Source: Rhodococcoides kyotonense (GTDB lineage: Bacteria; Actinomycetota; Actinomycetes; Mycobacteriales; Mycobacteriaceae). From it: 45,658 bases of DNA. The notes beneath the pieces are model-generated. The model did no database searches and was not told the origin of the DNA. It saw nothing but the letters and a program-made list of their open reading frames with translations. Positions 1-8,041 of this stretch are shown in pieces. Each line of letters begins with the position of its first letter. Within the stretch, counting starts at the first letter, position 1. The stretch covers positions 1-45,658 of the forward strand of contig NZ_LVHI01000024.1 of the NCBI RefSeq assembly GCF_001645385.1, in the 5' to 3' direction. The position numbers were made by a program, and so were the translations under genes.

Positions 1-99
1 CACCTCGGCGGCCTCTTTCACCGTCGAGCCCCAACCCAACAGAACCCAGAACAGCATCCGCACCTCATGGGTGTACACCGGACGTCCCATCGCAACCAT
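1..99 (-). CDS. IS30 family transposase, N-terminal fragment
   Basis: Thirty-three codons run from ATG at 99 to the window edge. The peptide begins MVAMGRPVYTHEVRMLFW and continues with a helical LLGWGSTVKEAAEV stretch. This is the N-terminal helix-turn-helix that actinobacterial IS30 transposases use to bind their terminal repeats. A second ATG lies three codons in, so the exact start is uncertain. The catalytic DDE domain would lie outside the window. The matching C-terminus appears at 45518-45658 on the same strand, so these are probably the two ends of two copies of one element. Confidence 0.7.
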   Translation of the reverse strand, partial: MVAMGRPVYTHEVRMLFWVLLGWGSTVKEAAEV

Positions 100-142
100 C
101 CCTCAATGATCAGGCACGTTGCGATGACTGCTTGAGACCGCC
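1..142 (-). mobile_element. IS30-type insertion sequence, left fragment (transposase 5' end and terminal repeat)
   Basis: The fragment holds the first codons of a minus-strand transposase and then an imperfect terminal inverted repeat at 119-142. That repeat matches the reverse complement of 45511-45534 at 18 of 24 positions, sharing GCTTGA-ACCGCC toward the outer end. The element is cut by the window edge. Family assignment rests on the transposase N-terminus here and the typical IS30 C-terminus at the other end of the window. The outer boundary is placed at 142/143 because a palindromic repeat known from elsewhere in the window resumes there. Confidence 0.8.
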
Positions 143-171
143 GTATAGCGGGCTGTACATTCGCGCGCACG
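143..171. repeat. Interrupted copy of a dispersed palindromic repeat, cut by the IS end
   Basis: From the IS boundary the sequence reads GTATAGC-GG-GCTGTAC and continues into ATTCGCGCGCACG. Read on the other strand, this is the right half plus centre of the palindrome that is intact at 23425-23466 and 39884-39925. The outer part of the left arm is missing and the IS begins there. The most economical reading is that the IS inserted close to the centre of the palindrome. Confidence 0.65.
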
Positions 172-184
172 TAGGGTGGCTCGC

Positions 185-565
185 ATGACATTTCTCGTAC
201 GGCTCGTGATCAATGCAGTCGCGATCTGGCTGGCCGCCCAGTGGGTGTCCGGGATCGCCGTATCGAGTTCGGGGCGGGGGACTGCCTGGGACCTGCTCGT
301 CCTGGCCGGGATCGCTGCGGTGTTCACGATCGTCAACGCGTTCGTCAAGCCGTTGGTGAAGCTGTTGTCGCTCCCGCTGCTCATCGTGACGCTCGGCCTG
401 TTCACCCTCGTCATCAACGCGCTCATGCTGATGCTGACGGCGTGGATCTCGTCGGCCACCGAGTACGGCTTGACGATCGCCACGTTCGGCGCGGCCTTCT
501 GGGGTGCGCTGATCATCTCGATCGTCAACTGGCTGCTGGGAGCGTTCGTCCCGGAACGCCGTTAG
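185..565 (+). CDS. Phage-holin-IV-like (YvlD-type) small membrane protein
   Basis: A protein of 126 residues with four hydrophobic segments, roughly at residues 3-20, 37-57, 63-88 and 98-120. The loop contains the family-like [16 protein letters not shown] and [11 protein letters not shown] motifs. It resembles the phage holin family 4 / YvlD membrane proteins common in actinobacteria. No lytic partner is nearby, so a phage role is not implied. I chose ATG 185 over GTG 176 because AGGG at about 172-175 is well spaced from 185. Its 3' end overlaps the convergent menA by 4 bases. Function in the cell is unknown. Confidence 0.75.
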   Translation: MTFLVRLVINAVAIWLAAQWVSGIAVSSSGRGTAWDLLVLAGIAAVFTIVNAFVKPLVKLLSLPLLIVTLGLFTLVINALMLMLTAWISSATEYGLTIATFGAAFWGALIISIVNWLLGAFVPERR

Positions 566-1431
566 GCGAACGCCAGTGCGGCTCCGGTCGTCAGGCCCCA
601 GACGAGCATGGCCAGGCCGGAGTCACGTAGCGCGGGGATCAGCGCGAATCCCGTCTGCCCGGACCGCACCGGCTTGTTGGCCCGTGCCGCCAGCGGCAGA
701 GCGATCAGCGCGACGAGCGCCCACGGCGTCCGGGCAGTGAGAGCCACGGTGACGGCGAACGGCACCACCATCAGCGCAAGGTGGAGCAGTCGTGTCCGCG
801 TGTCGCCCAATTTGACTGCGAGCGTGAGCTTTCCCGAATCCGGATCGGTGTCGATGTCCCGCAGATTGTTGGCGACGAGTACTGCACTCGAGAACGACCC
901 GACGGCGATCGCCGCGACCAGACCGACCCAGTCGACGCGGTCCGCCTGCACGAACTGCGTGCCCAACACCGCGACCAGTCCGAAGAACACGAACACGGCG
1001 ATTTCGCCGAGTCCCGCGTAGCCGTACGGCTTCGTGCCGCCCGTGTAGTACCAGGCGCCCGCGATGCAGACCGCGCCGACGACGACGAGCCACCAAGCCG
1101 TCGTCGCCGCGAGAACCAGTCCCGCGACACCGCCGACGACGAAACATCCGATCGCCGCGGCTTTCACCGAGCCGGGCGACGCCAACTTCGATCCCACGAG
1201 CCGGAGCGGTCCGACGCGTTCGTCGTCGGTGCCGCGAATGCCGTCGGAATAGTCGTTGGCGAAGTTGACGCCGATGATCAGCGCCAGGCTCACGACGAGC
1301 GCGAGCAGCGCCTTCCACCACACCGCCGCGTCGAGCGACGCGGCCGCACCCGTTCCGACGAGTACGGGTGCGATTGCATTCGGCAACGTCCGCGGACGGG
1401 CGCCTTCGATCCATTGCGCTGTGGTGGCCAT
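562..1431 (-). CDS. menA: 1,4-dihydroxy-2-naphthoate polyprenyltransferase MenA
   Basis: A 289-residue UbiA-superfamily integral membrane prenyltransferase. It attaches the polyprenyl chain to DHNA, with decarboxylation, to give demethylmenaquinone at the cytoplasmic membrane. Two Asp-rich Mg-diphosphate motifs are visible: [12 protein letters not shown] at residues 59-70 and [13 protein letters not shown] at 188-200, surrounded by about eight or nine hydrophobic helices. Length and motifs fit actinobacterial MenA. The start is ATG 1431. It follows the Hsp70-like gene on the same strand after 60 bases, so the two could be co-transcribed. Other menaquinone genes are spread through the rest of the window. 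Confidence 0.95.
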   Translation of the reverse strand: MATTAQWIEGARPRTLPNAIAPVLVGTGAAASLDAAVWWKALLALVVSLALIIGVNFANDYSDGIRGTDDERVGPLRLVGSKLASPGSVKAAAIGCFVVGGVAGLVLAATTAWWLVVVGAVCIAGAWYYTGGTKPYGYAGLGEIAVFVFFGLVAVLGTQFVQADRVDWVGLVAAIAVGSFSSAVLVANNLRDIDTDPDSGKLTLAVKLGDTRTRLLHLALMVVPFAVTVALTARTPWALVALIALPLAARANKPVRSGQTGFALIPALRDSGLAMLVWGLTTGAALAFA

Positions 1432-1491
1432 TCATCGATCTTTGCGCATGCCGTCCAGGTCTGTCTCGGGAGGTGTCGAGACGCGGAGAAC

Positions 1492-2757
1492 CTAGGGAAA
1501 ACGCAACGGCGGCAGAACGGGTAGTTGAATCTGCGGCAACTCGATGCGCGGCAACTGGAACGGCGGCGGAGGTGGCGGCGGGGCTGCGGGTTCGACGTAC
1601 CCACCGGTGTCGTAGCGCGGCACACTCGGCGCAGTCGCCTGCGAATCAGCGGGGGGCGCCTCGATCGTGGGGGTGTTCTCGACGACCGGAGCAGGTGGCG
1701 GGAGGGTGGTCAGCAGCTGTGTCGCGGTGACGGGCGCCGTCGGCGTCGACGACGTGTCGACGGCAGGAGCAGGAACGCGGGTCGTCGTCGATTCCGCCTC
1801 CGGCGACGGCCACATGACCCACGACAACAACCCGAATGCGACGACGGACGGCAGACCGAAGCGCAGCAGCGGCGTCAGCAGCGATTTCGCGCTGCGCCTG
1901 GCAGGGGGCGCGGCGGCGTTGCCCACGCCGTCGACACGTGTCGCGTACAGCGCTGCGCCTCGCGACGCGATCAAGTCCGGTGCGTCGGGCCGAACGACGG
2001 GAAGCTGCAGGTAGCGCCCGAGAATGTCCTCGATCAGTGGGATGCGGGCCCCGCCTCCGATCGCGACGACGGCTTCCGGCGGAATCTCCGACATCTCCGC
2101 GAGATCGCGCAGCGCGATGGCGGACCGCTCGACCGCCCGCATGATGCAGATCTCGAACATCCGCCGGTCCATCAGTCGGAAGGCGCCGTCGGACGTCTGG
2201 GTTGCCTCGTGCGTCGACAACGCTTCCTTGATCTCGCGGCTGAACGCAAGCAGTCCCGCTTCCTCGTCGGGAGTGCGCGGAGTAGCCAGGATGTCGAGCG
2301 TCATGAGGTAGTCGCGCACCGCGAGATCGAGGACGTCGCCGCTGAAATCCTGCGACCTCGTCGCGGCATAGACCGTGCCGCTGTCTGTATCGGCGACGGT
2401 CATGTCCAGGCCGGTGGCGCCCAGGTCGTAGATCGCCACCGTGCGGTATCGGAAATCGGGGTCGGCCCGAAGCTGTTCGAGGGTGCCCGCGATCTCGGAG
2501 ATGATGTGGACCTCCGAGACGTACTCCTCGACGAGCGCCGCTTTCAGTGCTGCGGAGTAACTGGGGTCGGGGAACGCGACGCCGAGCGAGTGCGGTGCGT
2601 CGGAGCGGTCGACGATGGTCCGGATGGCGTGCGCGACGTCGTCGGCGTCGGGAACGTCGGCCGCAGACGGGAACCATTCGGCCGAGAAGGACACGCCGTC
2701 GGCCGTGCGCACGGCACGAATGCCGCTCGCGCCCATCGACATTCCTATCGACACCAT
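1492..2757 (-). CDS. Membrane-anchored Hsp70-like protein with proline-rich tail
   Basis: A protein of 421 residues. The N-terminal ~275 residues look like an Hsp70/actin-fold ATPase: IYDLGATGLDMT at 109-120 fits the phosphate-2 loop and AIGGGARIP at 232-240 fits the adenosine motif. There is no Hsp70 substrate-binding domain. Instead there is a basic stretch, one hydrophobic helix at about 301-317, and a Thr/Pro-rich tail with a run of prolines near 393-399. The tail ends in repeated LPxIxLP units and is presumably outside the membrane. The phosphate-1 loop is weakly conserved. ATG 2757 is preceded by GGGAGGG 11 bases upstream. A minus-strand -10-like TATAGT lies at 2833-2828. It is divergent from the SARP-type regulator. 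Client and role are unknown. Confidence 0.75.
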   Translation of the reverse strand: MVSIGMSMGASGIRAVRTADGVSFSAEWFPSAADVPDADDVAHAIRTIVDRSDAPHSLGVAFPDPSYSAALKAALVEEYVSEVHIISEIAGTLEQLRADPDFRYRTVAIYDLGATGLDMTVADTDSGTVYAATRSQDFSGDVLDLAVRDYLMTLDILATPRTPDEEAGLLAFSREIKEALSTHEATQTSDGAFRLMDRRMFEICIMRAVERSAIALRDLAEMSEIPPEAVVAIGGGARIPLIEDILGRYLQLPVVRPDAPDLIASRGAALYATRVDGVGNAAAPPARRSAKSLLTPLLRFGLPSVVAFGLLSWVMWPSPEAESTTTRVPAPAVDTSSTPTAPVTATQLLTTLPPPAPVVENTPTIEAPPADSQATAPSVPRYDTGGYVEPAAPPPPPPPFQLPRIELPQIQLPVLPPLRFP

Positions 2758-2880
2758 TGCTTCTCGCGCCCTCCCACTCCCCGATTCGGCAGTTCCTCCA
2801 CCTGCGCGTCCTGGTGACCCCCGTCGCACTATACCGTCTTTCGGTTTGTTTTTTGATCGATAACCGACCAGGGGCTGAAT

Positions 2881-5800
2881 GTGGGACCGTGTCGGCACAC
2901 TCACCTACGATGTCGTTCGGTGCCTCTGGATACTCGCGCAGTCGACGTCGACGCCCCCGCCGTCAGGATCGACGTGGGCGTGCTCGGTCCTGTCAGCACC
3001 CGGGTCGACGGGCAACTCGTGTCCATTCCCGGCGCCAGGGCGCGGGCCCTGCTCGTCGCGTTGGCGTGCGCGCCGGGGCACAGCCGGAGCGTCGGCGCGC
3101 TCCTGGACGACGTGTGGCCCGACGCGCCCCCGCGGGCCCCGAAGAACGCGCTGCAGACCCAGGTCTCCCGGCTTCGGGCCGTCCTGCCGCCGAACACTCT
3201 GGTGAGCAGCCCCGCCGGGTACCGCTTGGTACTGACGCCGGAACAGCTGGACCTGACGTGCGCGGAGACCCGCGTCGGGCAGGCTCGCGGTCACCTCGCG
3301 TCCGGCAATGTCGACGCGGCTCTCGACTTGGTCGGGCAGGCTCGCGCGCTGTGGCGAGGTGAGCCTGCCTCCGATCTTCCGGAGGGAACCGTCGGCGACG
3401 ACCTGAAAGCACGTGCGGACGCCGCGTCGGATGCGCTCGACGCGATCGAGATCGAGGCTCTGCTCGGGCTGCGTGACTTCGAGCGGGCCTTGGCGCCGGC
3501 TCGCCGCGTCGCGGCACGGGATGCGCTGGACGAGCGTGCTGCTGCCGATCTCATGCGATGCCTGCACGGCCTCGGCCGATCGAACGAGGCTCTCGCGGTG
3601 TTCGCCGAGCTGCGGGAGAACCTCGCCGACCGTCTGGGAACCGACCCGTCGCCCATGCTCGTCGACCTCAACGCCGAAATTCTGTCGGCGAGCGTGCCGC
3701 GCACCCCCGTCGCGGTGGGGTTGCGTGCCGCGCCGAACGTGTTGATCGGTCGCGAGCGCGACATCGCCGCGATCGAATCGCTGATGACTCGGGCTCGGGT
3801 GACCACCATCGTCGGACCGGGCGGAAGCGGTAAGACGCGTCTTGCCCACGAAATCGGCTCGCGCGCGTCGTCATCGGTGCCGGTGGTGCTCGTCGAGCTC
3901 GCGTCGTTGCGTCGCGGCCAGGACGTCGTGGCCGCCATCAGTGGAACGCTCGGGCTGAGCGAGACGGATCTGAAGATCGGCGGCATCGGAGGTGGTCGTG
4001 TACGGACCGCGGGGGAGCGTCTGCGGGAGGCGTTGTCCGGTCGGGCGGTAGTGCTGATTCTCGACAACTGCGAACATCTGATCGACGACGTGGCGGAGAT
4101 CGTCGACGAATTGATCGGTGCCAGTGCGTCTTTGACGGTGCTGGCCACCTCCCGGTCTCCGATGTCGATCACGTCGGAATCCGCGTACCCGCTTCCGCCT
4201 CTGGTCGCCGGTGGAATCGACTCTCCGGCAGCGCAATTGTTCGTGTCCCGAGCGCGGGCGGTGCGGCCGGCGGCGTCGTTCGACCCGATCGAGGTGGATC
4301 GCCTGTGTCGCACGCTCGACGGGTTGCCTCTCGCCATCGAACTGGCCGCGGCCCGCGTGCGCACCCTCACCGTCGCGGACATCAATGCGAGGCTCGAGCA
4401 TCGATTCGCGTTGCTGCGCAGCACCGATCGCACCCGTCCCGTGCGGCACCGGACGTTGCACGCGGTCATCGAATGGAGCTGGAATCTGCTGGAGCCGCCG
4501 CAACAACGTACGTTGGCCCGATTGTGTCGTTTCCCAGCGGGATTCACCGTCGACGCGGCCGAGCGTGTCGCCGGGTTCGCGGGCGTCGACGACGTCGCCG
4601 ATGCGTTGGACGGGCTCGTGAACCAATCGTTGCTGACCGTCGTCGACGAGAACGAGCACGTGCGCTACCACATGCTCGAGACGGTCAGGGAATTCGGTGA
4701 GGAACAACTGCGCGAGGACGAGGCCGCGGAGGTCGGGGCACGACTGCTCGGGTGGGGAACCGCCGTCGCGCGCACTGCGGTCGCGGGCTTTCGCACGCCG
4801 GACCAGGTCTCGGTGATCCGCATGCTCGAAGCCGACCACGACAACCTGGTCGACGTGCTGCGCCATGCAGTCGACGACGAGCGGTGGTCGCAGGCGTACA
4901 CGGTGTTCGCGGCGCTCGCCTTCTTCTGGTCGCTGCGCGGCGCGCACACCGAGGTGCTGAACTGGGCGCCGCGGATGTCGGACGCGCCTGCGGTCGTGAA
5001 TGTCGACGACGATTCTCTCGTGCTCGCCCACGTCGTGCTCCTGGCGCACGTCGGGCGCGGCGGTCAGATCCGGGATGCGGCACGCATTCGAACTCGGTTG
5101 CGCCGCAGCCTACGTGCGCGTTCCGGTGTCGAGCCGGGCCTGCGGTTCGTCGCGGAGGTCCTGGTCGGACGTACCGACGGTCGAGGTCTCCCACGACGAC
5201 TGGCCTATGCTGTCCGGGCCGACGAGCCCGCGCGTCGCTGTGCAGCACGAATGGTTCGAGCGGGGCTCGCCGAGAACTTCGGCTACCTGCACCTTGCCGC
5301 GCGCGACGCGGACGTCGCCTACGCACTCGCCGTCGACCGCGGTGACACGTGGGCCGCCGCGTCGGCGTCGCAGAGTCTCGGAAGTATTCACGGACAGTCG
5401 GGCCGAGCAGATCTCGCCGTGTCGCACTATGCGCGCGCAGCCGATCTGCTGTGGCGTCTGCATTCGTTCGACGAGAGCGCACAGATGCGCGGATTCGCCG
5501 GTGCTGCGCTCATCGCCGACGGCCGAATTGCCGAGGGCCGCACACTGATCGACGACGTCGCTGCGATGAGCGTGGACGGTGAGTCGTCGATCAGCTCGGA
5601 TGCCGATCAGCAGGATCAGCGTCTGGCGTCGATCACCGCCACGCGTGCAGAGGCCGACCTGGCGGAGGGAAACATCGAATCCGGCCTCGCGCTGTACCGT
5701 CGCTCCACCGAGATCGCCGGCTTCTCGGCCGACGTACCCACCGACCCGTATCTGACGCTGCTCGCCGCCGCATCCGTCGCGGCTCACGTGCTGCACGGTG

Positions 5801-6144
5801 CTGCGGGCCGCATCGCCGACACCGTCGTCGTTCTGACCGAGGTCGCACTGCGACGGCTCGGAACCAACGAGTTCCGGGACCTGCCGCAGTTGGGATCGGT
5901 CGCCTGTGCCGTCGGATCGTTCGACGTCCACTCCGGGCGTGACCCCGGACGAGGCGTCGAGCTCCTCGCGCTGTCGGTGAAAGTGCATGCACGACACGAC
6001 TACTCGACCATGCGTCCCCAGTTGCATCTCGACGCGGCACGACGCGTTCTCGGCGACGCCGTCGTCGACGACCAGGTTGCCCGTGTCGCGAAGACGACGA
6101 GAACCGAAGCGCTCGAAGGGATACTCGAGCTGCTTCGGTCCTGA
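2881..6144 (+). CDS. AfsR/SARP-type transcriptional regulator with NTPase and TPR-like region
   Basis: A large protein (1087 residues from GTG 2881). It starts with an OmpR-like winged helix beginning at VGVLGPV, followed by a bacterial transcriptional activation (BTAD) region to about residue 275. An NTPase module follows, with Walker A GPGGSGKT at about 312-319 and Walker B VLILDNCEH at about 391. The rest is a long alpha-helical, probably TPR-type C-terminus. Such proteins act as cytoplasmic activators, often of secondary metabolism. GTG 2881 has AGGGG at 2870-2874 upstream, but GTG 2920 is also possible and would remove 13 unconserved residues. It is divergent from the Hsp70-like gene, and its target is unknown. 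No biosynthetic cluster is seen in the window. Confidence 0.85.
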   Translation: MGPCRHTHLRCRSVPLDTRAVDVDAPAVRIDVGVLGPVSTRVDGQLVSIPGARARALLVALACAPGHSRSVGALLDDVWPDAPPRAPKNALQTQVSRLRAVLPPNTLVSSPAGYRLVLTPEQLDLTCAETRVGQARGHLASGNVDAALDLVGQARALWRGEPASDLPEGTVGDDLKARADAASDALDAIEIEALLGLRDFERALAPARRVAARDALDERAAADLMRCLHGLGRSNEALAVFAELRENLADRLGTDPSPMLVDLNAEILSASVPRTPVAVGLRAAPNVLIGRERDIAAIESLMTRARVTTIVGPGGSGKTRLAHEIGSRASSSVPVVLVELASLRRGQDVVAAISGTLGLSETDLKIGGIGGGRVRTAGERLREALSGRAVVLILDNCEHLIDDVAEIVDELIGASASLTVLATSRSPMSITSESAYPLPPLVAGGIDSPAAQLFVSRARAVRPAASFDPIEVDRLCRTLDGLPLAIELAAARVRTLTVADINARLEHRFALLRSTDRTRPVRHRTLHAVIEWSWNLLEPPQQRTLARLCRFPAGFTVDAAERVAGFAGVDDVADALDGLVNQSLLTVVDENEHVRYHMLETVREFGEEQLREDEAAEVGARLLGWGTAVARTAVAGFRTPDQVSVIRMLEADHDNLVDVLRHAVDDERWSQAYTVFAALAFFWSLRGAHTEVLNWAPRMSDAPAVVNVDDDSLVLAHVVLLAHVGRGGQIRDAARIRTRLRRSLRARSGVEPGLRFVAEVLVGRTDGRGLPRRLAYAVRADEPARRCAARMVRAGLAENFGYLHLAARDADVAYALAVDRGDTWAAASASQSLGSIHGQSGRADLAVSHYARAADLLWRLHSFDESAQMRGFAGAALIADGRIAEGRTLIDDVAAMSVDGESSISSDADQQDQRLASITATRAEADLAEGNIESGLALYRRSTEIAGFSADVPTDPYLTLLAAASVAAHVLHGAAGRIADTVVVLTEVALRRLGTNEFRDLPQLGSVACAVGSFDVHSGRDPGRGVELLALSVKVHARHDYSTMRPQLHLDAARRVLGDAVVDDQVARVAKTTRTEALEGILELLRS

Positions 6145-6154
6145 CCCGGGAACG

Positions 6155-6979
6155 TCACGCCTTGCGCATGTACGCCCTGACGGTGAGTGGTGCGACGACC
6201 GCGACGACGATCGCCGCGCCGAGAATCGACCACAGGACGTGGATTCCGACGTGCCCGTCGTTGGACAGTTCGCGAACAGCCGTCACGAGGTGTGAAACCG
6301 GGTTGACGCCGACGAACGTCTGCAGCCAGCCAGGCATCGTGTCGACGGGCACGAATGCGTTGGACAGGAACGTCAACGGGAACAGGATCATCATCGACAC
6401 CCCCTGTACCGACGAGGCTTTGCTCATCAGGACGCCCATCAGGGCGAAGATCCAGCTGATGGCCCATGCGCAGAAGATCACCAGTGCGCCTGCAGCGAGG
6501 ATGCCGAGTGCTCCGCCGCCGGGTCGGTAGCCCATCGCGTAGCCGGTGCCGAACGTGATGACGGTGGCGATGAAGTAGCGCACGACGTCGGCGGTCAGTG
6601 CCCCGGCCAACGGCGAGATACGGGCGATGGGAAGCGATTTGAAGCGATCGAACACGCCCTTGTCCATGTCTTCACGCAGCTGTGTGCCGGTGACGACGGA
6701 GGTCGTGATGACCGTCTGCGCGAGAATGCCCGGAATGATGAGCGGCAGGTACGCGTCGACGTTTCCGCTGATCGCGCCGCCGAAGATGTAGGCGAACATC
6801 AAGGTGAAGATGACCGGCTGGAAGACGACGTCGAACAGTTGTTCCGGGTTGTGCTTGAACTTGAGCAGTCCGCGATACGCCATGGTCAGCGAATGGGCGA
6901 CGGACTGTCGAAGCGAGATGGTGCGCTGCGGGTTCAGTTGTCGTTGTGCGGGTTCGGGTTTGGTGAGTGTCGTGGTCAT
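6155..6979 (-). CDS. ABC-2 type exporter permease, DrrB-like
   Basis: A 274-residue permease with a cytoplasmic N-terminus, about six membrane helices, and the ABC-2/daunorubicin-resistance pattern. That pattern includes the ADVVRYF segment and the late NAFVPVDTMPGWLQTF-VNPVSHLV motif typical of DrrB-type proteins. It should pair with the ATPase encoded immediately upstream to export a drug-like or lipid-like compound. Its ATG overlaps the ATPase stop codon (6976-6979, ATGA), which predicts translational coupling. The gene is convergent with the SARP-type regulator, 10 bases away. The substrate cannot be read from sequence. Confidence 0.9.
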   Translation of the reverse strand: MTTTLTKPEPAQRQLNPQRTISLRQSVAHSLTMAYRGLLKFKHNPEQLFDVVFQPVIFTLMFAYIFGGAISGNVDAYLPLIIPGILAQTVITTSVVTGTQLREDMDKGVFDRFKSLPIARISPLAGALTADVVRYFIATVITFGTGYAMGYRPGGGALGILAAGALVIFCAWAISWIFALMGVLMSKASSVQGVSMMILFPLTFLSNAFVPVDTMPGWLQTFVGVNPVSHLVTAVRELSNDGHVGIHVLWSILGAAIVVAVVAPLTVRAYMRKA

Positions 6980-7923
6980 GCGGCCTCGATCGTGTCGTGT
7001 CCGGTGATGGTCATGAAGACCTCGTCCAGGCTGGGCTTGGAGACGGTGATTTCGTCGACGGCTATGCCGTGCTCGCGTAGCCGAATCAAGATCTCGGGAG
7101 TGTGCGACGGGTCGGTCATCGGTGCGGTGAGACGGCCGGATTCGGCGGACGCCGACACCTCGACGCCGAGCTGCGCGGCGACGATGGACCGGGCCGCGTC
7201 GAACTGTGTGCCGTCGGCGAGTGTCAGCTGCAGCGACGAGATGCCGACCGACGCCTTGAGCTCGTCCGCCGTGCCGTCGGCGATGACCTTGCCGCGGTCG
7301 ATGACGGCGATCCGGTCACACAACTGATCGGCCTCGTCGAGGTACTGCGTCGTCAGCAGAACGGTGGAGCCCTGGGCGACGAGTCGGCGAATCGTCTCCC
7401 ACATCTGCGCGCGGGTGCGTGGGTCGAGACCGGTGGTCGGTTCGTCGAGGAACAGCAGGGGAGGGGAGGAGATGAGGCTGGCCGCGAGATCGAGTCGACG
7501 ACGCATACCGCCGGAGAAATTCTTCAGCGGACGGCTCGCGGCCTCGGTGAGTCCGAACTCCTCGAGCAGCTCGGAGGCCTTGCGGCGGCTCTCTTTTCGG
7601 CCGAGGCCGAGGAGCCGGGAGAAGACGACGAGGTTCTCGGTCGCCGACAGATCCTCGTCGACGGAGGCGTACTGGCCGGTGACGCCGACGAGCGAGCGCA
7701 CGGCGGTCGCGTCGGACATGACGTCGTGGCCGAAGATGCGCGCCGCGCCGCCGTCGGGACGCAGGAGGGTGGCGAGCATGCGAACGGTCGTGGTCTTGCC
7801 TGCACCGTTCGGCCCGAGGACGCCGTACACGGCGCCTGCGGGAACCGTCAGGGATACGCCGTCCACGGCGCGGTGCGAGCCGAACATCTTGACGAGGTCC
7901 ACTGCCTCGATAGCTGGTGTCAT
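6976..7923 (-). CDS. ABC exporter ATP-binding protein, DrrA-like
   Basis: A 315-residue ATPase with all nucleotide-binding motifs: Walker A GPNGAGKTTT, Q-loop GVTGQYAS, signature FSGGMRRRLDLA, Walker B LLFLDEPTTGLD and the H-loop position replaced in the sequence LLTTQYLDEAD. The last is usual for daunorubicin-resistance (DrrA) ATPases, which have Gln there. The C-terminal ~80 residues match the extra DrrA domain ending in PSLDEVFMTITG. ATG 7923 (MTPAIEAVDL) is chosen because conservation begins there; an ATG at 7971 would add 16 unconserved residues. It forms a two-gene operon with the permease. An inverted repeat at 7995-8014 may be its operator. Confidence 0.9.
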   Translation of the reverse strand: MTPAIEAVDLVKMFGSHRAVDGVSLTVPAGAVYGVLGPNGAGKTTTVRMLATLLRPDGGAARIFGHDVMSDATAVRSLVGVTGQYASVDEDLSATENLVVFSRLLGLGRKESRRKASELLEEFGLTEAASRPLKNFSGGMRRRLDLAASLISSPPLLFLDEPTTGLDPRTRAQMWETIRRLVAQGSTVLLTTQYLDEADQLCDRIAVIDRGKVIADGTADELKASVGISSLQLTLADGTQFDAARSIVAAQLGVEVSASAESGRLTAPMTDPSHTPEILIRLREHGIAVDEITVSKPSLDEVFMTITGHDTIEAA

Positions 7924-7994
7924 GCCACGAACAGTGCACCCGTCCGCTTGCACGACGCTTGCACGGGACATGCGCGTCGCACCCGTGCGCGGAA

Positions 7995-8014
7995 AGTTGG
8001 CCTCCGCTCCAACT
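7995..8014. promoter_or_regulatory. Inverted repeat upstream of the ABC exporter, candidate operator
   Basis: AGTTGG and CCAACT form perfect 6-base arms separated by 8 bases, about 70 bases upstream of the exporter ATPase start. A direct repeat of the type CGTGCAAGCG occurs twice between this site and the start. The layout fits a repressor or activator site controlling the exporter. It could also be a weak terminator for the deacetylase gene that ends 28 bases away, although no T-run follows. Confidence 0.3.
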
Positions 8015-8041
8015 ATTCACGCACGAGCGCCGCCAGGCGCA

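Noticed and set aside
185..565. A phage holin implying a prophage remnant.
   Set aside because: No other phage gene is nearby, and this membrane family is common in bacterial chromosomes outside phages.
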